Part shown: one piece after another, positions 33,419-42,131 of the stretch
Layout: the number at the start of each line of letters is the position of its first letter
Position numbering within the stretch: position 1 is the first letter of the stretch
NCBI RefSeq assembly: GCF_017832975.1
Contig: NZ_JAFIBI010000001.1
Span: forward strand, 3,968,001 to 4,032,000
Direction: 5' to 3'
Length of the DNA stretch: 64,000 nt
Source: Arthrobacter sp. PvP023
GTDB lineage: Bacteria > Actinomycetota > Actinomycetes > Actinomycetales > Micrococcaceae
The notes under the pieces: model-generated
What the model saw: the letters and a program-made list of their open reading frames with translations, nothing else
Database searches by the model: none
What the model was told of the DNA's origin: nothing
Made by a program: the position numbers and the translations under genes

Positions 33419-35773
33419 GTGACCAGCGGTGCCGCCGAAAAACACGCCCTCCCCCGCGCCGCAGGGCCGGACACCGTCGAACGCCTCATCCGCGAGATGA
33501 CCCTCGAGGAAAAAGCCGCCCAGCTGGCGGGCGTGTGGGTGAACGCGTCCAGCGACGGCGACTCGGTGGCTCCGCTGCAGAGCCAGATGGCAGGCGACGC
33601 CCGCTCCTGGGATGACGTGATCTCCCACGGCCTCGGCCAGATCACCCGCATGTACGGAACCACCCCGCTGGAGCCGGCGGAGGGCGCCCGCCGCCTGGCC
33701 GCCGCGCAGGAACAGATCATGGCCGCCTCCCGCTTCGGCATTCCCGCCCAGGTGCACGAGGAATGCCTGGCCGGACTCGCCGCGTGGAAAGCCACCGCCT
33801 TCCCGGTGCCGCTCGCTTGGGGCGCCACGTTCAACCCCGGGCTGGTCCGGGACATGGCGGCCCGGATCGGCGCCGACATGCGGTCCCTGGGAGTACACCA
33901 GGGCCTGGCCCCCGTGCTGGACGTGGTGCGAGACCTCCGCTGGGGACGCGTGGAGGAAACCATCGGCGAGGACCCCTACCTGGTGGGAACCGTGGCATCC
34001 GCCTACGTCCAGGGCCTGGAGTCCGGGGGCATCGTGGCCACGCTGAAACACTTTGTGGGCTACTCCGCCTCCCGTGCCGGCCGCAACCACGCGCCCGTCT
34101 CCATGGGCCCTCGCGAACTTGCCGACGTGATGCTGCCACCGTTCGAGATGGCCATCAAGCACGGCGGCGCCCGGTCCGTCATGCATGCCTACACAGACAC
34201 CGACGGAGTGCCGGCGGCCGCAAACCGGGCGCTCCTCACCACGCTGCTCCGCGAGGAATGGGGCTTCGCCGGAACAGTGGTGGCCGACTACTTCGGGGTC
34301 GCCTTCCTCAACGTCACCCACGGCGTGGCCGCCGATGCCGGCGATGCCGCCGTGCTGGCACTCCAGGCGGGGGTCGACGTCGAACTCCCCACCGTGAACT
34401 GCTACGGCGAGCCGCTGCTCCAGCGGGTCCGCGACGGCGTGCTGGATGAATCCGTGATCGACACCGCCCTGCGCCGGGTGCTCACCCAGAAGCTCGAAGT
34501 CGGACTGCTGTCCCCGGACTTCGATCCCGCCCCGCCTGCCCTGGCCGGCGGAGCCATTGACCTGGACCCGGCGGAGAACCGCTCGCTTGCGCGGCAGCTG
34601 GCGGCACAATCGCTGGTGCTGCTGAGCAACAGGACGTTCGACGGCGGCCCGGCGCTGCCGCTGCCACTGTCCGCCCTGGGTTCGATGGGAGTGGTGGGCC
34701 CGCTGGCGGAAGATCCCTTCGCGATGCTGGGCTGCTACTCCTTCGACGCCCATGTGGGCGCCTCGCATCCGGACGTGCCGATGGGCATCTCGGTGCCCAC
34801 CGTGGCGGAGGCGGCGTTGGCCCGGTGGGGTGCGGTCCGCAGCTCCGCCACAGGTACCTGCGAAAGCGCCAGTGAGGAGCAGATCACGGAGGCGTGCCGC
34901 ATCGCCGAGTCCGTGGACACCTGCGTGATTGTGGTGGGTGACAACGCCGGGCTGTTTGGGCGCGGTACGTCAGGCGAGGGCAACGATGCCGCCGACCTCC
35001 GCCTGCCCGGCGACCAGCACGCCATGCTGGACCGGGTCCTCGCGGCGGCCGCGGATGCCGGTACCCGGACCGTGGTTGTTGTGCTCAGCGGCAGGCCCTA
35101 CGCAATGGGCGACTTCGTGGACCGTGCCGACGCCATCGTCCAGGGCTTCTTCCCCGGAGAGGAAGGTGCCGAGGCGCTGTGGGATGTGCTGACCGGCGTC
35201 GTGAATCCGTCCGGCAAACTGCCGGTATCGGTTCCGCGCACCTCCGGCGGCCAGCCGGGCACCTACCTGCATAGCGCGCTGGCCGGCCCCAGCGGCGTCA
35301 GCGCGTTGGACCCGTCACCGCTGTTCGGCTTCGGGCACGGACTGTCCTTCACGTCCTTTGAGGTCTCGGACCATGTGGCCAGCGCGCCCACGGTGTCGAC
35401 GTCGGACGCCGTCACCGTAAGCTGCACGGTCACCAACACCGGCTCCGCTGACGGCGCCGAAGTGGTGCAGCTGTACCTGTCGGACCCGGTGGGCGAAGTG
35501 GTCCGGCCGGTGCGCGAACTGGTCGGCTACGCCCGGGTGGATCTGGCCGCCGGCGCCTCCGCAGCGGTGACGTTCACCGTCCATGCGGACCGCACGTCCT
35601 TCACCGGGCTGAATCTGGAGCGCATCGTGGCGCCGGGCCTCGTAAAGCTGCACGTGTCGACGTCGAGCACGCACGACGTCCACACCCACGAACTGATCCT
35701 GCACGGCGAGCGCCGCGTGGTGGGCTTCGGGCGGGAGATGCTCACGCCGGCGGAGGTCAGGCCCCTGCCCTAG
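33419..35773 (+). CDS. GH3 family beta-glucosidase
   Basis: A 784-residue glycoside hydrolase family 3 enzyme without a signal peptide, so cytosolic. The TIM-barrel has GVHQGLAPVLDVVRDLRWGR, then EETIGEDPYLVGT and KHFVGYSASRAGRNHAPVSM, and the nucleophile Asp lies in TVVADYFGVAFLNV. The second alpha/beta domain contains VIVVGDNAGLFGRGTSGEGN. The fibronectin-III-like end is VTNTGSADGAEVVQLYLSDP and VVRPVRELVGYARV. It should release glucose or xylose from beta-oligosaccharides imported by the regulon. Translation starts at GTG 33419 after AGGAGAAGCCC. It is divergent from the dehydrogenase operon, with a LacI-like site in its promoter. Confidence 0.93.
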   Translation: MTSGAAEKHALPRAAGPDTVERLIREMTLEEKAAQLAGVWVNASSDGDSVAPLQSQMAGDARSWDDVISHGLGQITRMYGTTPLEPAEGARRLAAAQEQIMAASRFGIPAQVHEECLAGLAAWKATAFPVPLAWGATFNPGLVRDMAARIGADMRSLGVHQGLAPVLDVVRDLRWGRVEETIGEDPYLVGTVASAYVQGLESGGIVATLKHFVGYSASRAGRNHAPVSMGPRELADVMLPPFEMAIKHGGARSVMHAYTDTDGVPAAANRALLTTLLREEWGFAGTVVADYFGVAFLNVTHGVAADAGDAAVLALQAGVDVELPTVNCYGEPLLQRVRDGVLDESVIDTALRRVLTQKLEVGLLSPDFDPAPPALAGGAIDLDPAENRSLARQLAAQSLVLLSNRTFDGGPALPLPLSALGSMGVVGPLAEDPFAMLGCYSFDAHVGASHPDVPMGISVPTVAEAALARWGAVRSSATGTCESASEEQITEACRIAESVDTCVIVVGDNAGLFGRGTSGEGNDAADLRLPGDQHAMLDRVLAAAADAGTRTVVVVLSGRPYAMGDFVDRADAIVQGFFPGEEGAEALWDVLTGVVNPSGKLPVSVPRTSGGQPGTYLHSALAGPSGVSALDPSPLFGFGHGLSFTSFEVSDHVASAPTVSTSDAVTVSCTVTNTGSADGAEVVQLYLSDPVGEVVRPVRELVGYARVDLAAGASAAVTFTVHADRTSFTGLNLERIVAPGLVKLHVSTSSTHDVHTHELILHGERRVVGFGREMLTPAEVRPLP

Positions 35774-35814
35774 CCACCCCGCCCCCGCCCTTTAAGGCTC
35801 AGCGCCCCTCAGGT

Positions 35815-36813
35815 TCAGCGCGAACGGACACTTGCGGCCCCGCCTGCCGCGTCCCACCACGCAAGAACGCGGGTGCCGAAGAACGTCAGCCACTTGGACG
35901 GCTCGCCGGGAGCCACGTCCACCTCGAACCACACCCGCCCCGGGTGGCGGCGCTCCTGCAGCCACGTGCCGTCAGAGCGGCGGGCCGTTCTGATCACCCC
36001 GATCGCGTCGGCCAGCCGCGGATCGGGCAGGGTAGCGTCGTGGAGTGCGGCTTCGCGGAAGTAGTCCGCCGCGTTGAGCGCGCTGTAAAACGAGCGGAAG
36101 GGGTACGCGAAATGCGTTACCCACGGCCCCACAAACTCTCCGGTGGAGAGGGTGCGGAGCAACCGGCGCTGCAACAGGTATTCCTCCCCGGCCCGGCGTG
36201 CGGCTCGCAGCCCGTTACTTCCGCCGGTGGCGGCCTCGTAGTAGAGCAGCCCCTTCAGGGAGTTGAGCGTGGAATGGAATGACGAACGTGTGGAGCCTTC
36301 CACCCACTCGCAGTTCCAGCCGCCGTCGGCCATGCGGCGGTCCAGGAACCACTGGGCAATTCCGGTGACGTCCGCGCCGAGCCACGCCCCGTTGGCAAGT
36401 GCGTAGGCGTTGATGCAGCAGTCCACCTCGCCGCCCCAGTAGGGCAGGTTGTCGTACTCCCAGCGGCTGTTTGCGGCGAGGAGCTCGGCCGTGCCTGCAA
36501 GGACGGCTGCATCAAGGCCCCAGTCGCGGAGAGCGTTGAGCGTCCACGTCGTTGCGGTCCATGGCTGCCCGGCATCAGGGGCCGCCTCGGGACCGTGGAA
36601 GTCGAAGTCGCCAGGGAAGAACGCTCCACCTGCCCACTGCCCGTCGGGATCCTGTAGCGCAAGCAGCCGCGCCGCGAACCCTTCCGTCGCAAGCCGCGCC
36701 CGGGTGGCGCCCCACATTTCACGCGGGGCGCCCGCAAGGTCGCGCTCCACCTGCCAGCGCAGCGCCGGGTCGGAGTCAAGCAGCCAGTCGAGCAGGGCAG
36801 GGTCCACAGCCAT
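35815..36813 (-). CDS. Squalene-cyclase-like alpha/alpha-barrel protein
   Basis: A 332-residue soluble protein with prenyltransferase/squalene-cyclase-like repeats: RLLALQDPDGQWAGGAFFPG, TATTWTLNALRDWGLD, FLDRRMADGGWNCEWVEGST and AIGVIRTARRSDGTWLQERR. The QW-like motifs (QDPDGQW, DGGWNCEW, SDGTW) are clear. At half the length of squalene-hopene cyclase and lacking an obvious DXDD acid motif, it is probably not a hopene synthase. Neighbouring genes give no isoprenoid context. The ATG at 36813 opens the family-like MAVDPALLDWLLDSDPALRW; upstream in-frame codons are Ala/Arg-rich and unlikely to be translated. Confidence 0.75.
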   Translation of the reverse strand: MAVDPALLDWLLDSDPALRWQVERDLAGAPREMWGATRARLATEGFAARLLALQDPDGQWAGGAFFPGDFDFHGPEAAPDAGQPWTATTWTLNALRDWGLDAAVLAGTAELLAANSRWEYDNLPYWGGEVDCCINAYALANGAWLGADVTGIAQWFLDRRMADGGWNCEWVEGSTRSSFHSTLNSLKGLLYYEAATGGSNGLRAARRAGEEYLLQRRLLRTLSTGEFVGPWVTHFAYPFRSFYSALNAADYFREAALHDATLPDPRLADAIGVIRTARRSDGTWLQERRHPGRVWFEVDVAPGEPSKWLTFFGTRVLAWWDAAGGAASVRSR

Positions 36814-36896
36814 CGTCGGCAGGCTACCACGGCCGCTGCTCCGGCGGGCCGCTTTTCCGGCGGCAGCGGCATTAGCCATGCACGCCTTGCTCAAGC

Positions 36897-36911
36897 TATC
36901 GATTATCGATA
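36897..36911. promoter_or_regulatory. 15-bp perfect palindrome before the DUF2975/HTH operon
   Basis: TATCGATTATCGATA is an inverted repeat about a single T, 35 bp upstream of the ATG at 36946, with AT-rich sequence after it. It is a good candidate operator for the small HTH regulator encoded second in this operon. Confidence 0.6.
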
Positions 36912-36945
36912 CTCTTTAGCTGTTATTCGACACCTAGGAGACTTG

Positions 36946-37446
36946 ATGGGAAAGCTGACCGTCCTCGCGCTGCGGATTGTCCTCGCGATGGGAATTACCG
37001 GTTCCGTGTTCGTGCAGGCGGTGATGGTGCCGCTGCTGGCCCGGGACCTCAACGAGGACATGGGCCCCGATATCGCCAGCGTCAGCGTTCCGGTCATCGT
37101 GATAGTTCTCCTGGGCATCCTGACCGTCCAGGTCTCCATGCTCTGCGTCTGGCGGCTGCTCACAATGGTGCGGCGGGGCACGGTGTTCTCGCACGCCGCT
37201 TTCCGTTACGTGGATGTGGTGGCCGGCGCCATCGCCGCGGCATCACTGCTCACATTCGCTCTCGGCGTCGTCTTTGCCCCGGGCGAATCCGTCGCTCCCG
37301 GGGTCGTCCTCCTGATTGGCGGTGCCGGATTGCTGATCGCCGGGGTCGCCTTGGTGGTCGTCATACTGCGCATGCTGCTGGCGCAGGCGGTGGCCCGCGA
37401 TGCCGAAGCCAGGCACCTGCAGGACGAACTCGACGAGGTGATCTGA
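36946..37446 (+). CDS. DUF2975 family membrane protein
   Basis: A 166-residue protein with four membrane helices (LALRIVLAMGITGSVFVQAV, IASVSVPVIVIVLLGILTVQ, VVAGAIAAASLLTFALGVVF, LLIGGAGLLIAGVALVVVIL) and the loop MLCVWRLLTMVRRGTVFSHA, typical of DUF2975. The acidic C-terminus (DAEARHLQDELDEVI) is cytosolic. The function is unknown; the gene is nearly always followed by a small HTH gene, as here with a TGATG overlap at 37444-37448. AGGAG 7 nt upstream supports the ATG at 36946. Confidence 0.9.
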   Translation: MGKLTVLALRIVLAMGITGSVFVQAVMVPLLARDLNEDMGPDIASVSVPVIVIVLLGILTVQVSMLCVWRLLTMVRRGTVFSHAAFRYVDVVAGAIAAASLLTFALGVVFAPGESVAPGVVLLIGGAGLLIAGVALVVVILRMLLAQAVARDAEARHLQDELDEVI

Positions 37447-37679
37447 TGCCGATCATCGTGGACATCGACGTGATGCTTGCCAAGCGCAAGATGCCCGTCG
37501 GTGCGCTCGCGGACCGGGTGGGGATCACGCCCGCAAACTTGGCCGTACTCAAGAACGGCCGGGCCAAAGCGGTACGCTTCACCACCCTTGAGGCGTTATG
37601 CGAGGTGCTGGAGTGCCAGCCCGGCGACCTGCTGCGTTGGGAGCCGGAGAACACCGCGGAGCCGGACGCTGCTGATTAG
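37446..37679 (+). CDS. Small HTH regulator (YozG / Cro-CI type)
   Basis: A 77-residue helix-turn-helix protein. The DNA-binding domain covers most of it: IIVDIDVMLAKRKMPVGALA, then DRVGITPANLAVLKNGRAKA and VRFTTLEALCEVLECQPGDL. This is the short Xre-like type that pairs with DUF2975 membrane proteins. It overlaps the DUF2975 stop by one base, so the two are cotranslated. I infer that it binds the TATCGATTATCGATA palindrome upstream and that the membrane partner controls it. It converges with the GNAT gene 1 bp away. Confidence 0.9.
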   Translation: MPIIVDIDVMLAKRKMPVGALADRVGITPANLAVLKNGRAKAVRFTTLEALCEVLECQPGDLLRWEPENTAEPDAAD

Positions 37680-37680
37680 C

Positions 37681-38181
37681 CTACGTTCTGCCTGGCCGGA
37701 CCATCCGGATCACGGGGAGCTCCTCCCACTCGGGCGGAAGCAGTTTGCGTGCGCCGTCGGGCCGAAAGCCGTGTTTGAGGTAGAAGGCCCGCGCCCGGGG
37801 ATTGTCCTCGAGCACCCAAAGGTACGCCGGTGAATCGCTGACGGCGGCACGAAGCAGGGCGGCACCAAGGCCGGTGCCGTACGTGCGTCGGAGGACGTAG
37901 ATCGCATACACCTCCAACTGTTCAGGCCCGTCCGCATCGAGGCCGGGGCCCGCGTCGGCCAGCCCTACCACTTCGTTGCTGTCGTCAAGGGCAATGAGCC
38001 GCGGGTCAGGGGCTGCCAGGAATTGTCGACGCTGTTCAACGCGTTCGGGAATGCTGGCCCTGCGGGCCCGGAAGAATTCCGGTGACAACTGGTCCGCGTA
38101 GCACTCCTCGTGTGCCAGGGTGTGCATCCGCACCACGGCTTCAGCGTCCTCGGGAGTGGCCTGACGGATGCGGTAGTCCAT
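37681..38181 (-). CDS. GNAT family N-acetyltransferase
   Basis: A 166-residue acetyltransferase. The opening MDYRIRQATPEDAEAVVRMH is the RimI-like beta1-alpha1 pattern, the acetyl-CoA loop is VLRRTYGTGLGAALLRAAVS, and the C-terminal ALEDNPRARAFYLKHGF-type motif is present as VLEDNPRARAFYLKHGFRPD. The substrate is unknown. A leaderless -10 element (TAGGCT, 6 nt upstream) supports the ATG at 38181 rather than the GTG one codon earlier. Confidence 0.9.
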   Translation of the reverse strand: MDYRIRQATPEDAEAVVRMHTLAHEECYADQLSPEFFRARRASIPERVEQRRQFLAAPDPRLIALDDSNEVVGLADAGPGLDADGPEQLEVYAIYVLRRTYGTGLGAALLRAAVSDSPAYLWVLEDNPRARAFYLKHGFRPDGARKLLPPEWEELPVIRMVRPGRT

Positions 38182-38187
38182 CACTTC

Positions 38188-38193
38188 AGCCTA
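38188..38193 (-). promoter_or_regulatory. Leaderless -10 element for the GNAT gene
   Basis: On the minus strand TAGGCT ends 6 nt before the ATG at 38181, with no ribosome binding site. It overlaps the stop codon of the upstream DUF3592 gene. Confidence 0.5.
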
Positions 38194-38709
38194 ACCGCCG
38201 TGCCTGCCTTCGCTTCGCTGTTCGTCGAGCTTCTTCCGGTCTTTCCTGACGCCCAGCAGGTAACAGATGACCAGGAAGATGGCGATTCCCCCGAAAATAA
38301 CGGTGAGGACGGTGCCGACTCCCCTAAAGAACACGCCGTCGCTTTCAAACCCCGGCACCGCGGCCTGACCGGGGTCGGATTCCCGGTAGACCACCGTAAC
38401 CTCCTCGCCCACCACGGGGTGCTGTTCAAAGTCCACCGCAACCCACTCGTACCGGGCCGCACCGTCGGCTGTCTGGAACTCCACTTTCATCCTGCGGGCG
38501 GAAGCCTTCGACCTGTCGTGGAATTCCGTGATCGTTCCAGGGACCTGTTCCCCGGTCCGCACCAACTCCGCGTCGGCGTTGACCTGCAGTGTGCCCACCA
38601 CCATCAGAACCGGTCCGAGACAGAGGACCAGGACGGTCACCACCAGGCTGCCCAGCCCCCACGGCTTCAGTTTCGACTTACGGTTCACGGTTACGTTCGG
38701 TGAGGTCAC
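38191..38709 (-). CDS. DUF3592 domain membrane protein
   Basis: A 172-residue protein with two membrane helices (LGSLVVTVLVLCLGPVLMVV near the start, TVLTVIFGGIAIFLVICYLL near the end) around an extracytoplasmic beta domain with VPGTITEFHDRSKASARRMK and WVAVDFEQHPVVGEEVTVVY, the DUF3592 pattern. The function is unknown. I start at GTG 38709 (MTSPNVTVNRKSK), preceded by CAGAAT and 6 nt in leaderless style; an upstream GTG at 38727 would add 6 residues. It lies 24 bp after the DUF624 gene. Confidence 0.8.
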   Translation of the reverse strand: MTSPNVTVNRKSKLKPWGLGSLVVTVLVLCLGPVLMVVGTLQVNADAELVRTGEQVPGTITEFHDRSKASARRMKVEFQTADGAARYEWVAVDFEQHPVVGEEVTVVYRESDPGQAAVPGFESDGVFFRGVGTVLTVIFGGIAIFLVICYLLGVRKDRKKLDEQRSEGRHGG

Positions 38710-38733
38710 GCCCCCATTCTGCCCCACGGTGCG

Positions 38734-39477
38734 TCAACCCGCCGCCGTGAACTTCCGCTCGATGAACGTCAACAGCGGCCGCGAGTTCAGGCAGATCAGG
38801 AACACCACCGGCCCGGCGATTACCACCATCAGCCCCGCAGTGGTCACCGTCAGCATGAACGCCGTGATGAACAGGATGCCGGCGTTGCCCAGGGATACCC
38901 GCTTCTGGACACCGAGGCTGTAGAGCGACAGCCGGTAAAGATCGCGCACCCGGAACGTGAACCGGGACAGCAGCAGCATGGCGGTCACGCCAGCGGTCGC
39001 CACGAGCAACCCCAGCCCCAGCAGCCCCACACGTGCGGCTGACCGCGTGGGATCCCCGGCGTCGAGCGTTCCGGGCAGGAGCAGGAGGTTGACGACGACG
39101 ACGGCCAGCACCCCCAGGTACGGCAACCAGACCGCGAGCGCCTGCCGAAAGTTGCTCCGGTAGCCGCGGACGAAGTCGCGGAACACCCCGGTCTCCTCCC
39201 CCGCCAGCAACCGGTTGAAGGCATACGCCGCGGCAACGAGGGATGGCCCCACCGGCACAAACGCCAGCAACACGAGTCCGAGCTGCGCGCCGTAACCCGG
39301 GCCGGACCGGGACACGGACGCGGCAGGCATACCCGCGGAGAGGGCGACGAGCAGTGGCGCCAGCACCAGCAGGAAATTGGCAAGCACCAGCAGCACATCG
39401 CCCACCATCACGCTGTAAACGGTGGTTGCCGCCTTGAACAGCGGACCGGAACCGTACTCCGCCTTCTTCTGTGCCAC
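38734..39477 (-). CDS. DUF624 (YesL-like) membrane protein
   Basis: A 247-residue protein with about five to six membrane helices (VGDVLLVLANFLLVLAPLLV, LGLVLLAFVPVGPSLVAAAY, LPYLGVLAVVVVNLLLLPGT, ILFITAFMLTVTTAGLMVVI). FRDFVRGYRSNFRQALAVWL is the typical DUF624/YesL loop. These proteins accompany LplB/YtcP-type oligosaccharide transporters, for example in rhamnogalacturonan loci; the exact role is unknown. A GGAGG lies 7 nt before GTG 39477 and decides the start over an upstream TTG. It follows the binding-protein gene by 48 bp and closes the transport operon. Confidence 0.82.
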   Translation of the reverse strand: MAQKKAEYGSGPLFKAATTVYSVMVGDVLLVLANFLLVLAPLLVALSAGMPAASVSRSGPGYGAQLGLVLLAFVPVGPSLVAAAYAFNRLLAGEETGVFRDFVRGYRSNFRQALAVWLPYLGVLAVVVVNLLLLPGTLDAGDPTRSAARVGLLGLGLLVATAGVTAMLLLSRFTFRVRDLYRLSLYSLGVQKRVSLGNAGILFITAFMLTVTTAGLMVVIAGPVVFLICLNSRPLLTFIERKFTAAG

Positions 39478-39525
39478 TGGTGCCCCTCCGCTAGAACCCG
39501 CGTTCAACCCGTTGTCGGCCGTTGG

Positions 39526-41157
39526 CTATTTCTTGTCCGCGTAGGCCTTGTACGCCTTGTTCGCCAGTTCAACGTACTTGGACCGGCCCTTTCCGTCGAG
39601 TTCCTTCACGTAGGCGTCGAACTCACTCAGGTTCCGCTGGCCAGTGATGAATTTCAGGGTGTTCTGCTTGACGTGGTCCTTGAGCGGAGTCAGCACCAGG
39701 GTGGCCTGCTCGCGGTCCGCGTCACTGAACGGCACCGGCGGGGCCACAGCCCTGGGCGTCTTGCTCTTCATGGCCTTCTGGAACGCCAACTCTTCCTCGT
39801 TGAACGTGGATTGCAGCAGGTCCGTGGTGCCGCCGTAGGCAAAGTTGCCGCCGGAGAAGCCGTAGTCCACGCGGAGGTCCTTGGTCCCGGCCGGGTTGAG
39901 GCCCTGGAAGTTCACGTTGGGCGCGGGCTTCCGCTTGCCGCCCTCCTTGGTGAACGTGGTGCCCTCCACGCCCCACTTGGAGAATTCCTGGCCGGCGTCG
40001 CTGTAGAAAAGCCAGTCGATGAACTGGATCAGCGCCACGAAGTTGTCCTTCTCCGCTACGGAGGAATTGAGCATAATGCCGTTCTCCAAGCGCGAGCCGC
40101 CGATCACCTCGCCCGCCGGACCGCCCGGAACGGTGATCTTGCGGACCGCGAACTTGTCCTTGCCCAGGGACTGCTCCATGGACGTCCGGTACGTGATGAT
40201 GTTCTGCGAGTTCGCGCTGATCACAAAGGACTTGCCCGAGGTGAACTTCTGGATGGCGGAATCGTCCGTCTGGGTGAAGCTCTCCGGGTCCATCAGCCCC
40301 TCGGACACGAGCGAGTTGAAGTACGTCACCAGTTCCTTGAACTGCTGGGAACCGGCGCCGAAACTGAACTTCTTGTCCTTTTCGTCAAACACCAGTCCGT
40401 CCACCAGGCCCCAGCCGGCCACCGTGCCGAACGCCGTACCGGCGATGTTCAGCACGCTGTTGCCGTTGAAGCGGTCCGAGAAAGGCACGACGTCGGGATA
40501 GGCCTTTTTGAGCGACCGCAGGACTTCACGGAATTCATCCCAGGTTTTGGGTTCCGCAATGCCTTCCTTCTCCAGGATGTCAGTGCGGAACGCCAGCGTG
40601 TAGTCCGGCCACAGCTCCTCGTGCAGGCCCGGCAGCACGTAGTACTTCCCGTCCTCCTGGGTGAGGCCTGCAATCTCCGGCTCCAGCTTCCACTTCTTGA
40701 CCTTGTCCTGGTAGTGCGGCATCAGGTCCACATAGTCACTGACCGGCAGCACCGCCCCCGAGGACACGTAAGCGGATTCCTGGCCGGGATAGGTCTTGGC
40801 GATGATTTCCGGGGCGTTGCCCGAGCTGATGAGCAGGCTGCGCTTCTGCTCGTAGTCGCTGCTGGGGACGATGGTGGCGTCCAGGGTGACGTTGGTGTCC
40901 TCGGCGAGCTTGGTGAAGAAGAGCCAGTCCTTTTTGTAGGGGTAGGTGGGCTGGTCGCTGAAGAGGAAGCTGAACGTCAGTGGCGCCGTCGCCTTGAACG
41001 TGTCCCCAACACCAAAGCTGTCCATGGCGCCGGTGCGGGACTTGGAGGTGTCCACTTCCGGGGCCTCGGAATCACAGCTGGTCAGCATCAGGCCGATGGT
41101 GACAACGGACGCAAGGCCGAGGAAGTCTCGTCTGCGAAGCTCTCGCTTGGGGATCAT
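39526..41157 (-). CDS. Oligosaccharide ABC transporter substrate-binding lipoprotein (LplA/YtcQ-like)
   Basis: A 543-residue extracellular solute-binding protein. The N-terminus combines a twin-arginine motif (RRRDFLGLA) with a lipobox (MLTSC, Cys 28), so it may leave the cell folded by Tat and then be lipidated. Landmarks of the large YtcQ/LplA family are FSFLFSDQPTYPYKKDWLFF, TLDATIVPSSDYEQKRSLLI, SGNAPEIIAKTYPGQESAYV and GNSVLNIAGTAFGTVAGWGL. It should capture an oligosaccharide for the two permeases upstream. GAAAGGA lies 7 nt before the ATG at 41157. No ATPase gene is present, so a shared MsmK/UgpC-type ATPase elsewhere is expected. Confidence 0.9.
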   Translation of the reverse strand: MIPKRELRRRDFLGLASVVTIGLMLTSCDSEAPEVDTSKSRTGAMDSFGVGDTFKATAPLTFSFLFSDQPTYPYKKDWLFFTKLAEDTNVTLDATIVPSSDYEQKRSLLISSGNAPEIIAKTYPGQESAYVSSGAVLPVSDYVDLMPHYQDKVKKWKLEPEIAGLTQEDGKYYVLPGLHEELWPDYTLAFRTDILEKEGIAEPKTWDEFREVLRSLKKAYPDVVPFSDRFNGNSVLNIAGTAFGTVAGWGLVDGLVFDEKDKKFSFGAGSQQFKELVTYFNSLVSEGLMDPESFTQTDDSAIQKFTSGKSFVISANSQNIITYRTSMEQSLGKDKFAVRKITVPGGPAGEVIGGSRLENGIMLNSSVAEKDNFVALIQFIDWLFYSDAGQEFSKWGVEGTTFTKEGGKRKPAPNVNFQGLNPAGTKDLRVDYGFSGGNFAYGGTTDLLQSTFNEEELAFQKAMKSKTPRAVAPPVPFSDADREQATLVLTPLKDHVKQNTLKFITGQRNLSEFDAYVKELDGKGRSKYVELANKAYKAYADKK

Positions 41158-41178
41158 TGGATGTCCTTTCATAAGGGG

Positions 41179-42120
41179 TTATTCCTTGACGGAACCGAGC
41201 ATGACGCCCGAAAAGAAGTACTTCTGGACGAACGGGTAGACACACAGGATGGGGATGACGGTGAGGACGATGGTGACCGACTGGATGTTGGCGGCGATCT
41301 GGCCGACGTTCTCCACGGTCCCGCCGGCGGAGCCTGCAGTGGTGACGCCGGCGATCATGTTGCGCAGGTAGATGGTGACCGGGAACAGCTCGGGCTTGTC
41401 CAGGTAAAGGAACGCCTGGAACCACGAGTTCCAGTTGGCCACGGCGTAGAACAAGACCATGGTGGCGACAATGGCCTTGCTGAGCGGCAGGACCACCTTG
41501 AACAGCACGCCGTACTGGGTGAGCCCGTCGATTGCGGCGGCCTCCTCCAGTTCGCGGGGCATGTTCTCGAAGAAGGACTTCATGATCAGCAGGTTGAAGA
41601 CGCTGATGGCATTGGGCAGCACCACGGCCCAGATGGAATCCCGCATCCCCAGGGAGCTGATGAGCACGTAGTTGGGAATCAGGCCTCCGTTGAAGAACAT
41701 GGTGAACACCGCGATGCCGATAAAGAAGCTGCGTCCCTTGAGGTCCTTCTTGGCGATGGCGTAGGCGAACGTGGTGGTCAGGACCATGGAGATGGCCGTG
41801 GCCACTACCGTGTACAGGACCGTGTTGCCGTAGTTGTTCCAGAACGTGGAGTCCGCCAGTATCAGCTTGTACGTCTCCACGTTGAAGCCTCGGGGGAACA
41901 GGTTGACCTGGCCGGAGTTGATAAACCCCTCGCTGGAGAAGGACTGGGCAATGATGTTCAGGAACGGGTACATCGTCAGGAACACCACGGCCAGCAGGAA
42001 CACCAGGTTGAAGATCCGGAAGACCTTCATGCCGGTTGATTGCTTCATGTCCTTGAGCAGGACGCCGGTTTCCTTCTTGGCCGGCTTGAAACCGGCCCGG
42101 TCCAGGAGTTTTCCCTCCAT
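41179..42120 (-). CDS. Carbohydrate ABC transporter permease (YtcP/LplC-like)
   Basis: A 313-residue MalG-type permease with six helices. It has VFLLAVVFLTMYPFLNIIAQ, the NYGNTVLYTVVATAISMVLT helix, the EAA loop MPRELEEAAAIDGLTQYGVL followed by FKVVLPLSKAIVATMVLFYA, and the C-terminal LSVYPFVQKYF-like end CVYPFVQKYFFSGVMLGSVK, diagnostic of YtcP/LplC. The N-terminal 35 residues are a hydrophilic extension. The ATG at 42120 is favoured by AAAGGGAC; an upstream GTG-led start adds 6 residues. It pairs with the LplB-like permease 11 bp upstream. Confidence 0.93.
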   Translation of the reverse strand: MEGKLLDRAGFKPAKKETGVLLKDMKQSTGMKVFRIFNLVFLLAVVFLTMYPFLNIIAQSFSSEGFINSGQVNLFPRGFNVETYKLILADSTFWNNYGNTVLYTVVATAISMVLTTTFAYAIAKKDLKGRSFFIGIAVFTMFFNGGLIPNYVLISSLGMRDSIWAVVLPNAISVFNLLIMKSFFENMPRELEEAAAIDGLTQYGVLFKVVLPLSKAIVATMVLFYAVANWNSWFQAFLYLDKPELFPVTIYLRNMIAGVTTAGSAGGTVENVGQIAANIQSVTIVLTVIPILCVYPFVQKYFFSGVMLGSVKE

Positions 42121-42131
42121 GTTTGTCCCTT

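Noticed and set aside
39673..42039. 788-codon plus-strand frame opposite the sugar transporter
   Set aside because: It is antisense to the binding protein and permease, which have strong family motifs; its composition is typical of a high-GC shadow frame.
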